A DNA stretch of 64,000 nucleotides from Ruania rhizosphaerae (GTDB lineage: Bacteria; Actinomycetota; Actinomycetes; Actinomycetales; Beutenbergiaceae), in the NCBI RefSeq assembly GCF_009805705.1, contig NZ_VSMB01000002.1, positions 310,001-374,000 of the forward strand, in the 5' to 3' direction. The notes under the pieces were generated by a model. It saw only the letters and a program-made list of their open reading frames with translations, ran no database searches and was not told the origin of the DNA. Both the position numbers and the translations under genes were made by a program. Within the stretch, counting starts at the first letter, position 1; every line of letters starts with the position of its first letter. Below, piece by piece: positions 8,050-16,462 of this stretch.

Positions 8050-9663
8050 GTGCGCGAAGCGCAGACACAGGTTCTCGTCGTCGGAGGTGGACTCGGCGGT
8101 GTCGCAGCAGCACTGGCCGCCGCAGACCACGGCGCCGACGTGATCCTCACCGAGGAGTACGACTGGCTCGGCGGCCAGTCCACCTCACAAGCCGTCCCCC
8201 CCGACGAGCACTCATGGATCGAGAGCTTCGGCTGCACGGCGCGCTACCGCCGCTTCCGGGACGGGATCCGGGACCACTACCGCGAGCACTACCCACTCAC
8301 TGCCGCCGCCCGAGCACGCCCCGACCTCAATCCCGGTGCAGGCTGGGTCTCCAAGCTCTGCCACGAACCGCGCGTCGCCGTCGCTGTGATCGATGAGATG
8401 CTCGCCGCGCATCGCGCCACAGGCAAGATCCAGGTGATCCAGCCGGTACGGCCGATTGCCGCCACCATGGACGGCGCGCAGGTGCGCACCGTCGAGTTGG
8501 AGGACGTCCGAACCGGAGCCCGCACCACAGTGGCCGCGGACTATGTCGTCGACGCCACCGAGACCGGAGAGCTGCTGCCCCTGACCGGTACCGACTACGT
8601 CCTCGGTTTCGAATCCCGCGGCGAGACCGGCGAACCAAGTGCTCCGGACGAGTCCCAGCCGGAGAACGTGCAGGCGATGAGCGTCTGCTTCGCGGTCGAC
8701 CACGTCGATGGCGATCACACCATCGAGCGCCCGGAGCAGTACGACTACTGGCGCGCCTACACCACCGACTACTGGGGTGCGAACCTGCTCAGCTGGAGCG
8801 CCCCTCATCCGCGCACCCTGGAGATCGTGCACCGTCACTTCTCCCCGAACCCGGGTGATGACCCGCTCACGGTCGCCGCTGACCAGGCCGTCAATGCCGG
8901 AGACGGGAACCTGTGGACGTTCCGCCGGATCCTCGCCCGGGACATGTTCGCACCCGGCGCCTACGACAGCGACATCACGCTCGTGAACTGGCCGAGTATC
9001 GACTACTTCGACGGACCGCTCATCGACGTCCCCGCCGATGTCGCGGCCCAGCGCCTGCACGACGCCAAGCAGCTGAGCCTGTCGATGCTGTACTGGATGC
9101 AGACCGAGGCGCCACGCCCCGACGGCGGCGCCGGCTGGCCGGGTCTGCGGCTGCGCGGTGACGTCGTCGGCACCGACGACGGCCTCGCGATGGCGCCCTA
9201 CCACCGGGAGAGCCGGCGCATCCGGGCGCTCGAGACCATCCGCGAACAGGACGTCTCCCTCGCTGTCCGGGGTGATCGGGGCGCCCGCCGCTACCCCGAC
9301 AGCGTAGGGATCGGCATGTATCGCATCGACCTGCACCCCTCCACCGGCGGAGACAACTACATCGACGTCGGTGCAGAGCCCTTCGAGATCCCGCTCGGCG
9401 CACTGATCCCGCAGCAGACCACGAACCTGCTTGCTGGATGCAAGAACATCGGCACCACACACATCACCAACGGTTGCTATCGCCTGCACCCCGTGGAGTG
9501 GAACATCGGCGAGGCGGCCGGCCTGCTTGCCGCGGAGTGCCTGAAGCAGGGCACCACCCCCCACCAGGTGCACGGCAGTGCACCGCTCACCGCAGACCTG
9601 CAATCCGCACTGATCGCCGACGGTGTTGAGCTGCACTGGCCCGACGGCGTCCAGGGCTACTGA
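8050..9663 (+). CDS. FAD-dependent oxidoreductase (FAD_oxidored type)
   Basis: The protein (537 residues) opens directly with a dinucleotide-binding Rossmann motif, VLVVGGGLGGVAAALAAADH, ending in an acidic residue (LTEE) that would bind the FAD ribose, then DWLGGQSTSQAVPPDE. A second FAD contact, LLAGCKNIGTTHITNGCYRL, lies near the C-terminus and precedes EWNIGEAAGLLAAECL. This fits the PF12831-type flavoproteins often found in sugar-utilisation clusters; the substrate is unknown and it probably oxidises or reduces an imported carbohydrate in the cytosol. The start is the GTG at 8050, with GAAAGGG seven bases upstream; longer in-frame starts would overlap the LacI gene. Confidence 0.85.
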   Translation: MREAQTQVLVVGGGLGGVAAALAAADHGADVILTEEYDWLGGQSTSQAVPPDEHSWIESFGCTARYRRFRDGIRDHYREHYPLTAAARARPDLNPGAGWVSKLCHEPRVAVAVIDEMLAAHRATGKIQVIQPVRPIAATMDGAQVRTVELEDVRTGARTTVAADYVVDATETGELLPLTGTDYVLGFESRGETGEPSAPDESQPENVQAMSVCFAVDHVDGDHTIERPEQYDYWRAYTTDYWGANLLSWSAPHPRTLEIVHRHFSPNPGDDPLTVAADQAVNAGDGNLWTFRRILARDMFAPGAYDSDITLVNWPSIDYFDGPLIDVPADVAAQRLHDAKQLSLSMLYWMQTEAPRPDGGAGWPGLRLRGDVVGTDDGLAMAPYHRESRRIRALETIREQDVSLAVRGDRGARRYPDSVGIGMYRIDLHPSTGGDNYIDVGAEPFEIPLGALIPQQTTNLLAGCKNIGTTHITNGCYRLHPVEWNIGEAAGLLAAECLKQGTTPHQVHGSAPLTADLQSALIADGVELHWPDGVQGY

Positions 9664-9725
9664 GCCCCGCCATACCCGACCCGGCCGTCTGCATCCGCAG
9701 CGGTCATCCCCAAAGAGGAGTCACC

Positions 9726-11018
9726 ATGGTTCACCGCAGATCCGTCTCAGCCCTCGCCTCGCTCGTGCTCGCCGGCACCCTGGCCGCGTGCGGCAGTGGT
9801 ACCAGCGACACGTCCGAGGACGCCACACCCGACGGTCCTGTCGATCTCCGCATGACCGTCTGGACAGCCGACGAGGGGCATCTGGGCCTGTTCCAGGAGA
9901 TCGCCGATGCTTATGTCGCCGACCACCCTGACGAGGTCTCGTCGGTGACCTTCGAAACGATCCCGTTCGAGGACTACACGACCACCCTCACTACGCAGCT
10001 GGCCGGCGGCAACACGCCCGACCTGGCGTGGGTCTTCGAGAGCAACGCCCCCGAGTTCGTCTCCAGCGGCGCCCTCGCGGAGATCGGCGGCACACTGGAG
10101 GCTACTGACGGCTACGAGTACGAGGACCTTCTCGGTTCGGCACTCGACCTGTGGAGCAACGATGACGGCCTCTACGCCTACCCCTTCTCCAACTCGCCGT
10201 TCGTGATGTTCGTGAACACCGACCGGATCGCCGAGGCTGGGCAAACGCAGCCGTCGGAACTGCATGCCGGCGGTGAGTGGACCTACGACAGCGCACGGGA
10301 CATCTCCGCGGCAACCGTCGAGGACCTGGGCGGCGCCGGCCTGGTCGTCCGCGACTTCGACTACACCGCGTGGTCCAACCTGGCCTCGGTCTGGGGCGCC
10401 TGGGGCGCGCAGCCATGGAGCGCCGACGGCACCACCTGCGAGTTCGACTCCCCGGAGATGGTCGACGCCCTTTCCTGGTTCCACGACGCCGTGTACACCC
10501 AGGGCGCGATCCCCGGGCCCGGTACCGCTGCTGACTTCTTCTCCGGCGACACGACGATGACGATCACACAGATCTCTCGTGCGTCCGCCCTGGACGGGTC
10601 TTTCGAGTGGGACATCGTGCCGCTGCCCACGGGACCGGCCGGACAGCCCGGCGTGATCGGCCAAGCCGGGATCGGCGTGCTCGCCAATGGCGAGAACCCC
10701 GGGGCGGCCGCGAACTTCCTCGCTCACTTCACGAACCCGGAGAACGCCAGTCAGCTCTCCCAGTACTTCCCGCCGCCGCGGACCTCGCTGCTGACCACCG
10801 AGAGCCTCGCCGAGGGGAACCCCGCGTTCGACGAGCGGCAGCTGGAGATCGTCGTCGAGGCGATCGACGGCGCGGCCACCAAGCCCTCGCACGTGAACTA
10901 CGCACAGGTCGACACGGCCACTCGCAGCGCGCTGGACGCGCTGTGGACCGAGACCGGTGATGCCGCAGCGGTGGCGACCGAGGTGTGCGCCGCGATCGAC
11001 CCGCTGCTGCAGGACTGA
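9726..11018 (+). CDS. ABC transporter sugar-binding lipoprotein
   Basis: This is a 430-residue solute-binding protein of the family 1 (carbohydrate) type. A lipoprotein signal ends in LAAC with Cys22 as the lipidation site, followed by a Gly/Ser/Thr/Asp linker. The mature protein begins VDLRMTVWTADE and includes GGNTPDLAWVFESNAPEF, typical of cluster-B sugar receptors. GAGGAG lies six to seven bases before the ATG. It precedes two permease genes in the order binding protein-permease-permease, with only a 6-base gap to the next gene. No ATPase gene is present, so a shared MsiK-type ATPase encoded elsewhere is the likely energiser. Confidence 0.9.
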   Translation: MVHRRSVSALASLVLAGTLAACGSGTSDTSEDATPDGPVDLRMTVWTADEGHLGLFQEIADAYVADHPDEVSSVTFETIPFEDYTTTLTTQLAGGNTPDLAWVFESNAPEFVSSGALAEIGGTLEATDGYEYEDLLGSALDLWSNDDGLYAYPFSNSPFVMFVNTDRIAEAGQTQPSELHAGGEWTYDSARDISAATVEDLGGAGLVVRDFDYTAWSNLASVWGAWGAQPWSADGTTCEFDSPEMVDALSWFHDAVYTQGAIPGPGTAADFFSGDTTMTITQISRASALDGSFEWDIVPLPTGPAGQPGVIGQAGIGVLANGENPGAAANFLAHFTNPENASQLSQYFPPPRTSLLTTESLAEGNPAFDERQLEIVVEAIDGAATKPSHVNYAQVDTATRSALDALWTETGDAAAVATEVCAAIDPLLQD

Positions 11019-11024
11019 CCTGAC

Positions 11025-11942
11025 ATGACATCTGTCCCCACCCTCCCGGCCCGCCGGCGCACCATGCGCTGGCGGGACCGGGACGCCCTCTACGGCTACC
11101 TGTTCAGCGCACCAGCGGTGCTCGGCAGCCTCGCCTTCGTGATCGCGCCGCTGATCGCCGTCGTGTGGTACTCGCTGCACGAGTGGAACGTGCTCGCGAA
11201 CACGTTCACCTTCATCGGCGGTGAGAACTACACGCGGATGCTCACCGACGCGGCCCTGCACGACTCGCTCTGGGCGAGTCTGTGGTTCTCCCTCGGGGTG
11301 CTCGTGCTGAACATGACGCTTGCGCTCGCGCTGGCCGTGCTGCTGAACCAGCACCTGCCGGGGACCACCCTGTTCCGGGTGCTGTTCTTCTCCCCGGTGG
11401 TGGTCTCGCTGGTGGCATGGACGATCGTGTGGGGGTTCCTGCTGCAGGCCGACAACGGGGTGAACGCCTTCCTCGCCGCACTCGGGGTGACCGGCCCGAA
11501 CTGGCTGCGCGGGAGCGTCACGGCGATGATCGCCGTGGTCGTGGTGCAGGTGTTCAAGAACGTCGGATTGAACATGGTGCTGTTCCTGGCCGCCCTGCAA
11601 GGGGTTCCGGAGGACATCGGTGAGGCGGCACGGCTCGACGGCGCTGGCGCGTGGCGGCGGTTCACCTCGATCACGCTGCCGATGATCAGCCCCACGATGC
11701 TGCTGGTGGGGATCCTGACCCTCGTCGGTTCGCTCGAGACGTTCGCTCTGATCGACGTGCTCACCGACGGCGGTCCGGGCACCTCCACCACCGTGCTGGT
11801 CTTCTACCTGTACCGGCAGGCCTTCGAGTTCAACCAGTTCGGCTACGCCAGCGCGATCGCCGTGCTGCTGTTCGTCATCGTCCTGGCCCTGACCCTGCTG
11901 CAGTGGCAGACGCGCAAGAAGTGGGTGTTCCATGAGTCCTGA
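11025..11942 (+). CDS. ABC transporter permease, sugar type (MalF/UgpA-like)
   Basis: The 305-residue protein has about six membrane helices, starting with LFSAPAVLGSLAFVIAPLIA, and the cytoplasmic EAA loop EAARLDGAGAWRRFTSITLP (residues ~200-220) that docks the ATPase. It ends in a short basic tail, WQTRKKWVFHES. This is the larger-loop permease of a carbohydrate importer and would pair with the next gene product. It starts six bases after the binding-protein stop and overlaps the next gene by 11 bases, so the three are one operon. Confidence 0.92.
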   Translation: MTSVPTLPARRRTMRWRDRDALYGYLFSAPAVLGSLAFVIAPLIAVVWYSLHEWNVLANTFTFIGGENYTRMLTDAALHDSLWASLWFSLGVLVLNMTLALALAVLLNQHLPGTTLFRVLFFSPVVVSLVAWTIVWGFLLQADNGVNAFLAALGVTGPNWLRGSVTAMIAVVVVQVFKNVGLNMVLFLAALQGVPEDIGEAARLDGAGAWRRFTSITLPMISPTMLLVGILTLVGSLETFALIDVLTDGGPGTSTTVLVFYLYRQAFEFNQFGYASAIAVLLFVIVLALTLLQWQTRKKWVFHES

Positions 11943-12873
11943 CCAGCTCACGAAGCCGCCGACGGCGCAGCCCTCCCCAGGTGCACGCCGTCCCGTCGGG
12001 CGCCACTCCCCCAGGCCACGCCGCGGGAAGCGCCCGCCACGCGCCGAGCACCTCGGCCGTGCGGCGCTGGTGTTCCTGATGGTCCTGCTGGCCGTGCCGT
12101 TCGTGTTCCCGACCTGGTGGATGGCATCGTCCAGTCTGAAGACCACCAGCGAGATCCTGCGGATCCCGCCGACGGTCTGGGCCGAGTCACCGACCCTGGC
12201 GCCTTACCGCGACGTGTTCACACTGCAGCCGTTCGCCCAGCAGTACATGAACAGCCTGTACATCGCCGTGGCCGTCACGATCGGCACGATCGCGGTGGCC
12301 GCGCTCGCCGGCTACGCCTTCGCCCGGATCCGCTTCCCCGGGGCGAACGCCCTCTTCGTGATCGTGCTGATCGGGATGCTGGTGCCCTCGGAGGTGACGA
12401 TCGTCCCGCTGTTCCGGATGGTGAACACCCTCGGTCTGATCGACACGCACTGGCCGCTCATCGTGATCCCGGTGCTGGGTGCACCAAGCGTACTCGCGAC
12501 GTTCATCATGCGGCAGTTCTTCATCACCTTCCCGGGCGAGCTCGAGGAGGCGGGCCGGATGGACGGCCTGACCCGATTCGGCATCTTCGCCCGGATCGCG
12601 TTCCCACTCGCCCGCTCGGCCGTGGCTGCGGTCGCGATCTTCACCTTCCTGAAGTCCTGGAACCTCTACCTCGAACCGATCGTCTACCTGTCCTCGAAGG
12701 AGAACTTCACCCTTCCACAAGCGCTCACCCAGTACGTGGACGCCTACGGCGGACCGATCTGGAACGTCCAGCTCGCCGCCACCACCCTCACTGTGATCCC
12801 GGTGCTGATCGTGTTCGTGATCGCGCAGCGCCAGTTCATTCAGGGCCTGGCCAACACCGGGCTCAAGGGCTGA
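11932..12873 (+). CDS. ABC transporter permease, sugar type (MalG/UgpE-like)
   Basis: This is the second permease of the importer (313 residues). After a Pro/Arg-rich cytoplasmic N-terminus of ~35 residues come six helices (ALVFLMVLLAVPFVFPTWWM is the first) and the EAA loop EAGRMDGLTRFGIFARIAFP. The C-terminal region FVIAQRQFIQGLANTGLKG is the conserved end of this subfamily. Its start codon lies inside the preceding permease gene. The long disordered N-terminal extension is a little unusual but is common in high-GC actinobacteria. Confidence 0.92.
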   Translation: MSPDQLTKPPTAQPSPGARRPVGRHSPRPRRGKRPPRAEHLGRAALVFLMVLLAVPFVFPTWWMASSSLKTTSEILRIPPTVWAESPTLAPYRDVFTLQPFAQQYMNSLYIAVAVTIGTIAVAALAGYAFARIRFPGANALFVIVLIGMLVPSEVTIVPLFRMVNTLGLIDTHWPLIVIPVLGAPSVLATFIMRQFFITFPGELEEAGRMDGLTRFGIFARIAFPLARSAVAAVAIFTFLKSWNLYLEPIVYLSSKENFTLPQALTQYVDAYGGPIWNVQLAATTLTVIPVLIVFVIAQRQFIQGLANTGLKG

Positions 12874-12933
12874 GGCACCGCCTCCTGCCTGCCGAGAGCC
12901 GGACGGCACCGTTGCCGCCCGGGAAAGGACACC

Positions 12934-15354
12934 ATGCGCAACCTCACCGCCCTCCTGACCACCGCCGGCCTGCTCGCCACCTCGCTGGTCGCCGTGAGCC
13001 CGGCCCACGCCGGTCCACCCGAACATGCCGGACCGCCACCGTCCCTCGGTGATATCGCCGTCGTCCCGCTCGACGACCGCCCCTTCCCCGCTGTGACCCC
13101 CGTGGAGATGGCCGCCATCGGCGGCCACACCGCCCTCACCCCGGAGACCGACCTCCTGGGTGAGTTCTTCGACCACGGGGATGCAGACGCCGTCGGCAAC
13201 TGGTGGGAGAGCGCGGCACCGGACGCGGATGCCTCCGTACTCGCCCTGCCGATGCTGGCCTACGGCGGCCTGGTTGCCTCCCGGACCTGTGCCACGGATC
13301 TGGAGACCGCGCGGGAGCGTCTGCAGGTCGTCGAGGAGGTCGCAGCCGCGAACCCGGAGCAGCCCATCTACGCCTTCGACGTGATCCAGCGCCTGACCAT
13401 CGCCCCCACCTCCGGGTACCCAGGGATGTACTCGGGGCCGGTGCGCCAGTGGGCGGAACTGATGGACCAGGTGGAGAACCTCGGTCGCGAGGACCTGCGG
13501 GCCGAGTACGAGGAACTCGCAGCTGAGATCCCGGAGGAGATCAAGAGCGACTACCTGTGCGCCCGCTCCCGCAACCACCAGATCAACCGGGACATGATCC
13601 ACCTCGCCGCCGAGGGCACCATCGACGTCCTCGTGCTGGGGCAGGACGACGCGAGCGAGTTCGGGCCGCATCGCGCTGAGAAGGCCGCGCTGGCGGCCCT
13701 GATCGCCGAGCTCGGTATCGAGGACCGGGTGAAGATCTACCCGGGCGCCGACGTGCTCGGCGCCCTGCTCACCGCCAAGCTGGTGGTGGAGCGCCTGGGC
13801 GTTCAGCCCAGCGTCGCGGTGGAGTGGTCGCGGACCCCCGGTGAGGACTGGGTGGCGCCGTACCAGGATGTGCCCTATGCCGATCTGGTGGACGAGTACA
13901 TCGCCACTCTCGGCGCTGAGCGCGCCGAGGCTGCCGAGTCCGACGTGCTGCTGATGGCCAACACCGCCGGTGCCGGTTCTCTCGACCCGTTCGTCGACCG
14001 GATCCATGAGGAGGTGGCCCGCGGACGGCTCGTGGCCGTGGGAGACGACGCGGTGGCCGGTGTGGTCGATCCGGAGCTGCGGAACCTGCTTGCCCCTCGC
14101 ATCGATCTGGCCCAACTCGGCGGCTGGTCCGGCTGGAACGTTGGCATCTCCCTCTCCCAGGCGGTCGTGCGGGCGGCGTTCCTGGAGGCGAGCCGCCAGT
14201 CTCCGCTGCTCGCCGGGAGCGCCCACACCCAGGGGGCTCCGGTGCTGCGAGCACGGCAGGCACTGCTGCTGGAGTCGGCCACCGCGCACCAACGGCTGCT
14301 CGTCGAAGAACTCGTGCACACCGACCTGTACCGCAACCACGTGCGGACCGCCGTCCGCAACTACGCCGTGGCCGAGGGGGATGACCCACAGCACATCACC
14401 ACCGCGTTTGAGGGTGCGAACGCCCTCGCCACCGACCGCACGGCGGAACTGGCCACACCATGGTTCGCCGAGGAATTCACCGGTACCCCCGTGCGACTGG
14501 GCAGCGACGGCACCACCGAACGGACCGCCGTCGTGGGTTCGTTGGACTCCCTCGACCTGCACCTGGGCTGGCCGCGGTACCAGGAGCTCGACGTCTTCCC
14601 TCAGATCACCCTCACTGAGGGTGAGGCAGCCGCGCCGGTCGCGGTCGCGATGCTCCCCGCCTCCAGCGAGATCCGCCCGGAGACCGAGGTCGCGCTCGAC
14701 CTGACCGCCGTCCTGCGCAACGACACCGCGTCTGTACGCGAGGTCGAGGTCGCCGTCAATGCACCGCAAGGCTGGACGACGGCGGAGGCCACCACGGTCT
14801 CGCTCGAACCGTTCGAGGTCCGCGAGCTGGCCGTCGAGGTCACGACGGCGCCACTCGCCCCGGAGCAGCCAGCCACCGTGGAGATCGTGGTCACCCCGGC
14901 TGACCACGGCGAGAGCGCCAGCGCCACAAGCACGATCACCGCCGTCTGGCGCAACGTGGCCCTGGCATCCAGCGGCGCCACCGTGGACGCCTCGGGCTGG
15001 TGGAGCCAGTACGCGCCGGAACGGGCGATCGACGGCAACACCACCAGCACCGGAAGTAGGTGGCTCACCGAGGCCACGCCGCCGCACTGGCTCGAGGTGA
15101 CCTTCGCAGCACCGGAGACGATCGACTCGGTGCAGTTGCACCAGTACGGCGGCTACCTGCTGGAGGACTACGCGATCTCCGCCGAAGTGGATGGTCAGTG
15201 GCAGGTGGTCAGGGAGGTGACGGCGAACTCCGAGGTCACCCCGTTGCACCAGTTCGATCCGGTCGAAGCCACGGCCGTGCGGCTGGATATCACGGCAACC
15301 CGGGACGGTCGCGTGCGGCTGTATGAGCTCGAGGTCACCTGCCGGAGCTGTTGA
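12934..15354 (+). CDS. secreted DUF4127 protein with C-terminal discoidin-like domain
   Basis: This second DUF4127 protein (806 residues) starts with a signal peptide (LLTTAGLLATSLVAVSPAHA) after AAAGGA. Residues ~30-540 carry the same motifs as the first copy: VVPLDDRPFP, LPMLAYGGLV, QVENLG, NHQINRDMI, VLGQDDASEFG, YPGADVLGALL, VEWSR, APYQDVPYADL, LMANTAG, AVGDDAVAG and GWNVGISLSQA. The rest differs: an Ig-like or NEW3-like beta module (EVEVAVNAPQGWTTAE) and a terminal F5/8 type C-like module (VALASSGATVDASGWWSQY to VRLYELEV), which usually binds glycans. It would act outside the cell at a polysaccharide or glycoconjugate. It closes the rightward operon, 60 bases after the permease. Confidence 0.82.
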   Translation: MRNLTALLTTAGLLATSLVAVSPAHAGPPEHAGPPPSLGDIAVVPLDDRPFPAVTPVEMAAIGGHTALTPETDLLGEFFDHGDADAVGNWWESAAPDADASVLALPMLAYGGLVASRTCATDLETARERLQVVEEVAAANPEQPIYAFDVIQRLTIAPTSGYPGMYSGPVRQWAELMDQVENLGREDLRAEYEELAAEIPEEIKSDYLCARSRNHQINRDMIHLAAEGTIDVLVLGQDDASEFGPHRAEKAALAALIAELGIEDRVKIYPGADVLGALLTAKLVVERLGVQPSVAVEWSRTPGEDWVAPYQDVPYADLVDEYIATLGAERAEAAESDVLLMANTAGAGSLDPFVDRIHEEVARGRLVAVGDDAVAGVVDPELRNLLAPRIDLAQLGGWSGWNVGISLSQAVVRAAFLEASRQSPLLAGSAHTQGAPVLRARQALLLESATAHQRLLVEELVHTDLYRNHVRTAVRNYAVAEGDDPQHITTAFEGANALATDRTAELATPWFAEEFTGTPVRLGSDGTTERTAVVGSLDSLDLHLGWPRYQELDVFPQITLTEGEAAAPVAVAMLPASSEIRPETEVALDLTAVLRNDTASVREVEVAVNAPQGWTTAEATTVSLEPFEVRELAVEVTTAPLAPEQPATVEIVVTPADHGESASATSTITAVWRNVALASSGATVDASGWWSQYAPERAIDGNTTSTGSRWLTEATPPHWLEVTFAAPETIDSVQLHQYGGYLLEDYAISAEVDGQWQVVREVTANSEVTPLHQFDPVEATAVRLDITATRDGRVRLYELEVTCRSC

Positions 15355-15359
15355 TCGCA

Positions 15360-15415
15360 CGAGTTGCCAGTCGTGGTCCGTGTGGAGGTCTGCACGGACC
15401 ACGACTGGCAACTCG
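15360..15415 (+). terminator. perfect 23-bp hairpin after the DUF4127 operon
   Basis: Bases 15360-15382 are exactly complementary to 15393-15415, with a 10-base loop, six bases after the stop codon. There is no T-tract after it. It probably ends the rightward sugar operon, or blocks RNA decay, before maf. Confidence 0.6.
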
Positions 15416-15446
15416 CGCACACCGCCGACGGCGTAAGGTCACCCAT

Positions 15447-16139
15447 GTGAGCGCTCCCACCCTCATCCTCGCCTCTGCCTCCCCAGCCCGGGCAGCCCTG
15501 CTGCGGACGGCCGGCATCGAGCCCGACATCCAGCCGGCTGACGTCGACGAGGAGGCGCTTCTCGCTGCCGCAGCCCGCGAGTCGGGAGGACATGCCGTCC
15601 CCGTCCGTGAAGCCGTGGCCCTGCTCGCCCGCGCGAAGGCCGAGGCGGTGGCCAGTCTGCTCGCAACTACCGACGCTGCGGCCCCTGCTGACCTGACCCA
15701 CCGCACGGACCCAGCCGGCGAACTCGAGGAGGGGGACGCCGTCGTGATCGGTTGTGACTCGCTACTCGAGCTGGACGGTGAGGCCCTGGGCAAACCGTAC
15801 GAACCCGAGCGCGCACGCGCGCGCTGGCGCCAGATGCGTGGACGTTCAGGAACCCTGCACACCGGGCACCACCTGATCCGCGGAGTTGACCACGTTCACG
15901 CGGTCTCCAGCACCGTGGTGCACTTCGCCGAGCTCACCGACGCCGAGATCGACGCCTACGTGGCCACCGGAGAACCCCTGTCGGTCGCCGGGGCGTTCAC
16001 ACTCGACGGCTTCGGCGGCGCGTTCGTGACGGGCGTCGAGGGCGACCCGCACGGCGTGGTCGGGCTGAGCCTGCCGCTGGTGCGGGTGCTGCTGGCGGAT
16101 CTGGGATTGGCATGGACAGACTTCTGGAGAGTCACCTGA
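15447..16139 (+). CDS. maf: Maf-like nucleoside triphosphate pyrophosphatase
   Basis: The protein (230 residues) begins with the Maf signature LILASASPARAALLRTAGI and contains CDSLLELDGE (the substrate-handling Asp region), GKPYEPERARARW and a C-terminal VTGVEGDPHGVVGLSLPLV. Maf enzymes hydrolyse non-canonical or methylated nucleotides to monophosphates in the cytosol. The start is the GTG at 15447: AAGG lies eight bases upstream, and TAAGGT 13 bases upstream could alternatively be a leaderless -10. Upstream in-frame codons lie in the terminator hairpin and are not credible. Maf next to accA is a common actinobacterial neighbourhood. Confidence 0.9.
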   Translation: MSAPTLILASASPARAALLRTAGIEPDIQPADVDEEALLAAAARESGGHAVPVREAVALLARAKAEAVASLLATTDAAAPADLTHRTDPAGELEEGDAVVIGCDSLLELDGEALGKPYEPERARARWRQMRGRSGTLHTGHHLIRGVDHVHAVSSTVVHFAELTDAEIDAYVATGEPLSVAGAFTLDGFGGAFVTGVEGDPHGVVGLSLPLVRVLLADLGLAWTDFWRVT

Positions 16140-16462
16140 CCGAAGACGAGGCACCACCACCCCACCCCCGTCACAACTGAGCCGACGTGACCAACGCATG
16201 ACCGGCGACACACGTCGCCTTTGTGTCACCCGGACTACAGTTCCTCCCGGACACCGGGCGAAGCGCCGACACATTTGTCGGTAACCTACAAAATCGCGAG
16301 GACCCACTTGAGCGCGCGAACAGACTTCCGCTGCCCGGGCGCCGTGGTTGGGTAGGACGAACCTTCGAGTACTAGCGTGGGCTGACGCCCATCGCGTCGC
16401 TGGATCGTCGGTGCCCGCAACGCCCGGCCCAGCTGCCTGACCGATGAACACGAGGAGAATGC
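16140..16462 (+). promoter_or_regulatory. accA3 upstream region with a 19-bp palindrome at 16274-16292
   Basis: This 323-base gap holds no credible gene. TTTGTCGGTAACCTACAAA (16274-16292) is a palindrome with one mismatched pair and is AT-rich against its surroundings; it also contains a possible -10 (TAACCT). Closer to the gene, TACTAG at 16370-16375 is a second weak -10, and GAGGAG lies before the ATG. An operator for a TetR- or GntR-like lipid regulator is inferred only. Confidence 0.4.

Noticed and set aside
16274-16292. MabR/FasR box
   Set aside because: The spacing differs from the TTTTGT-N7-ACAAAA form I recall, so I name no regulator.
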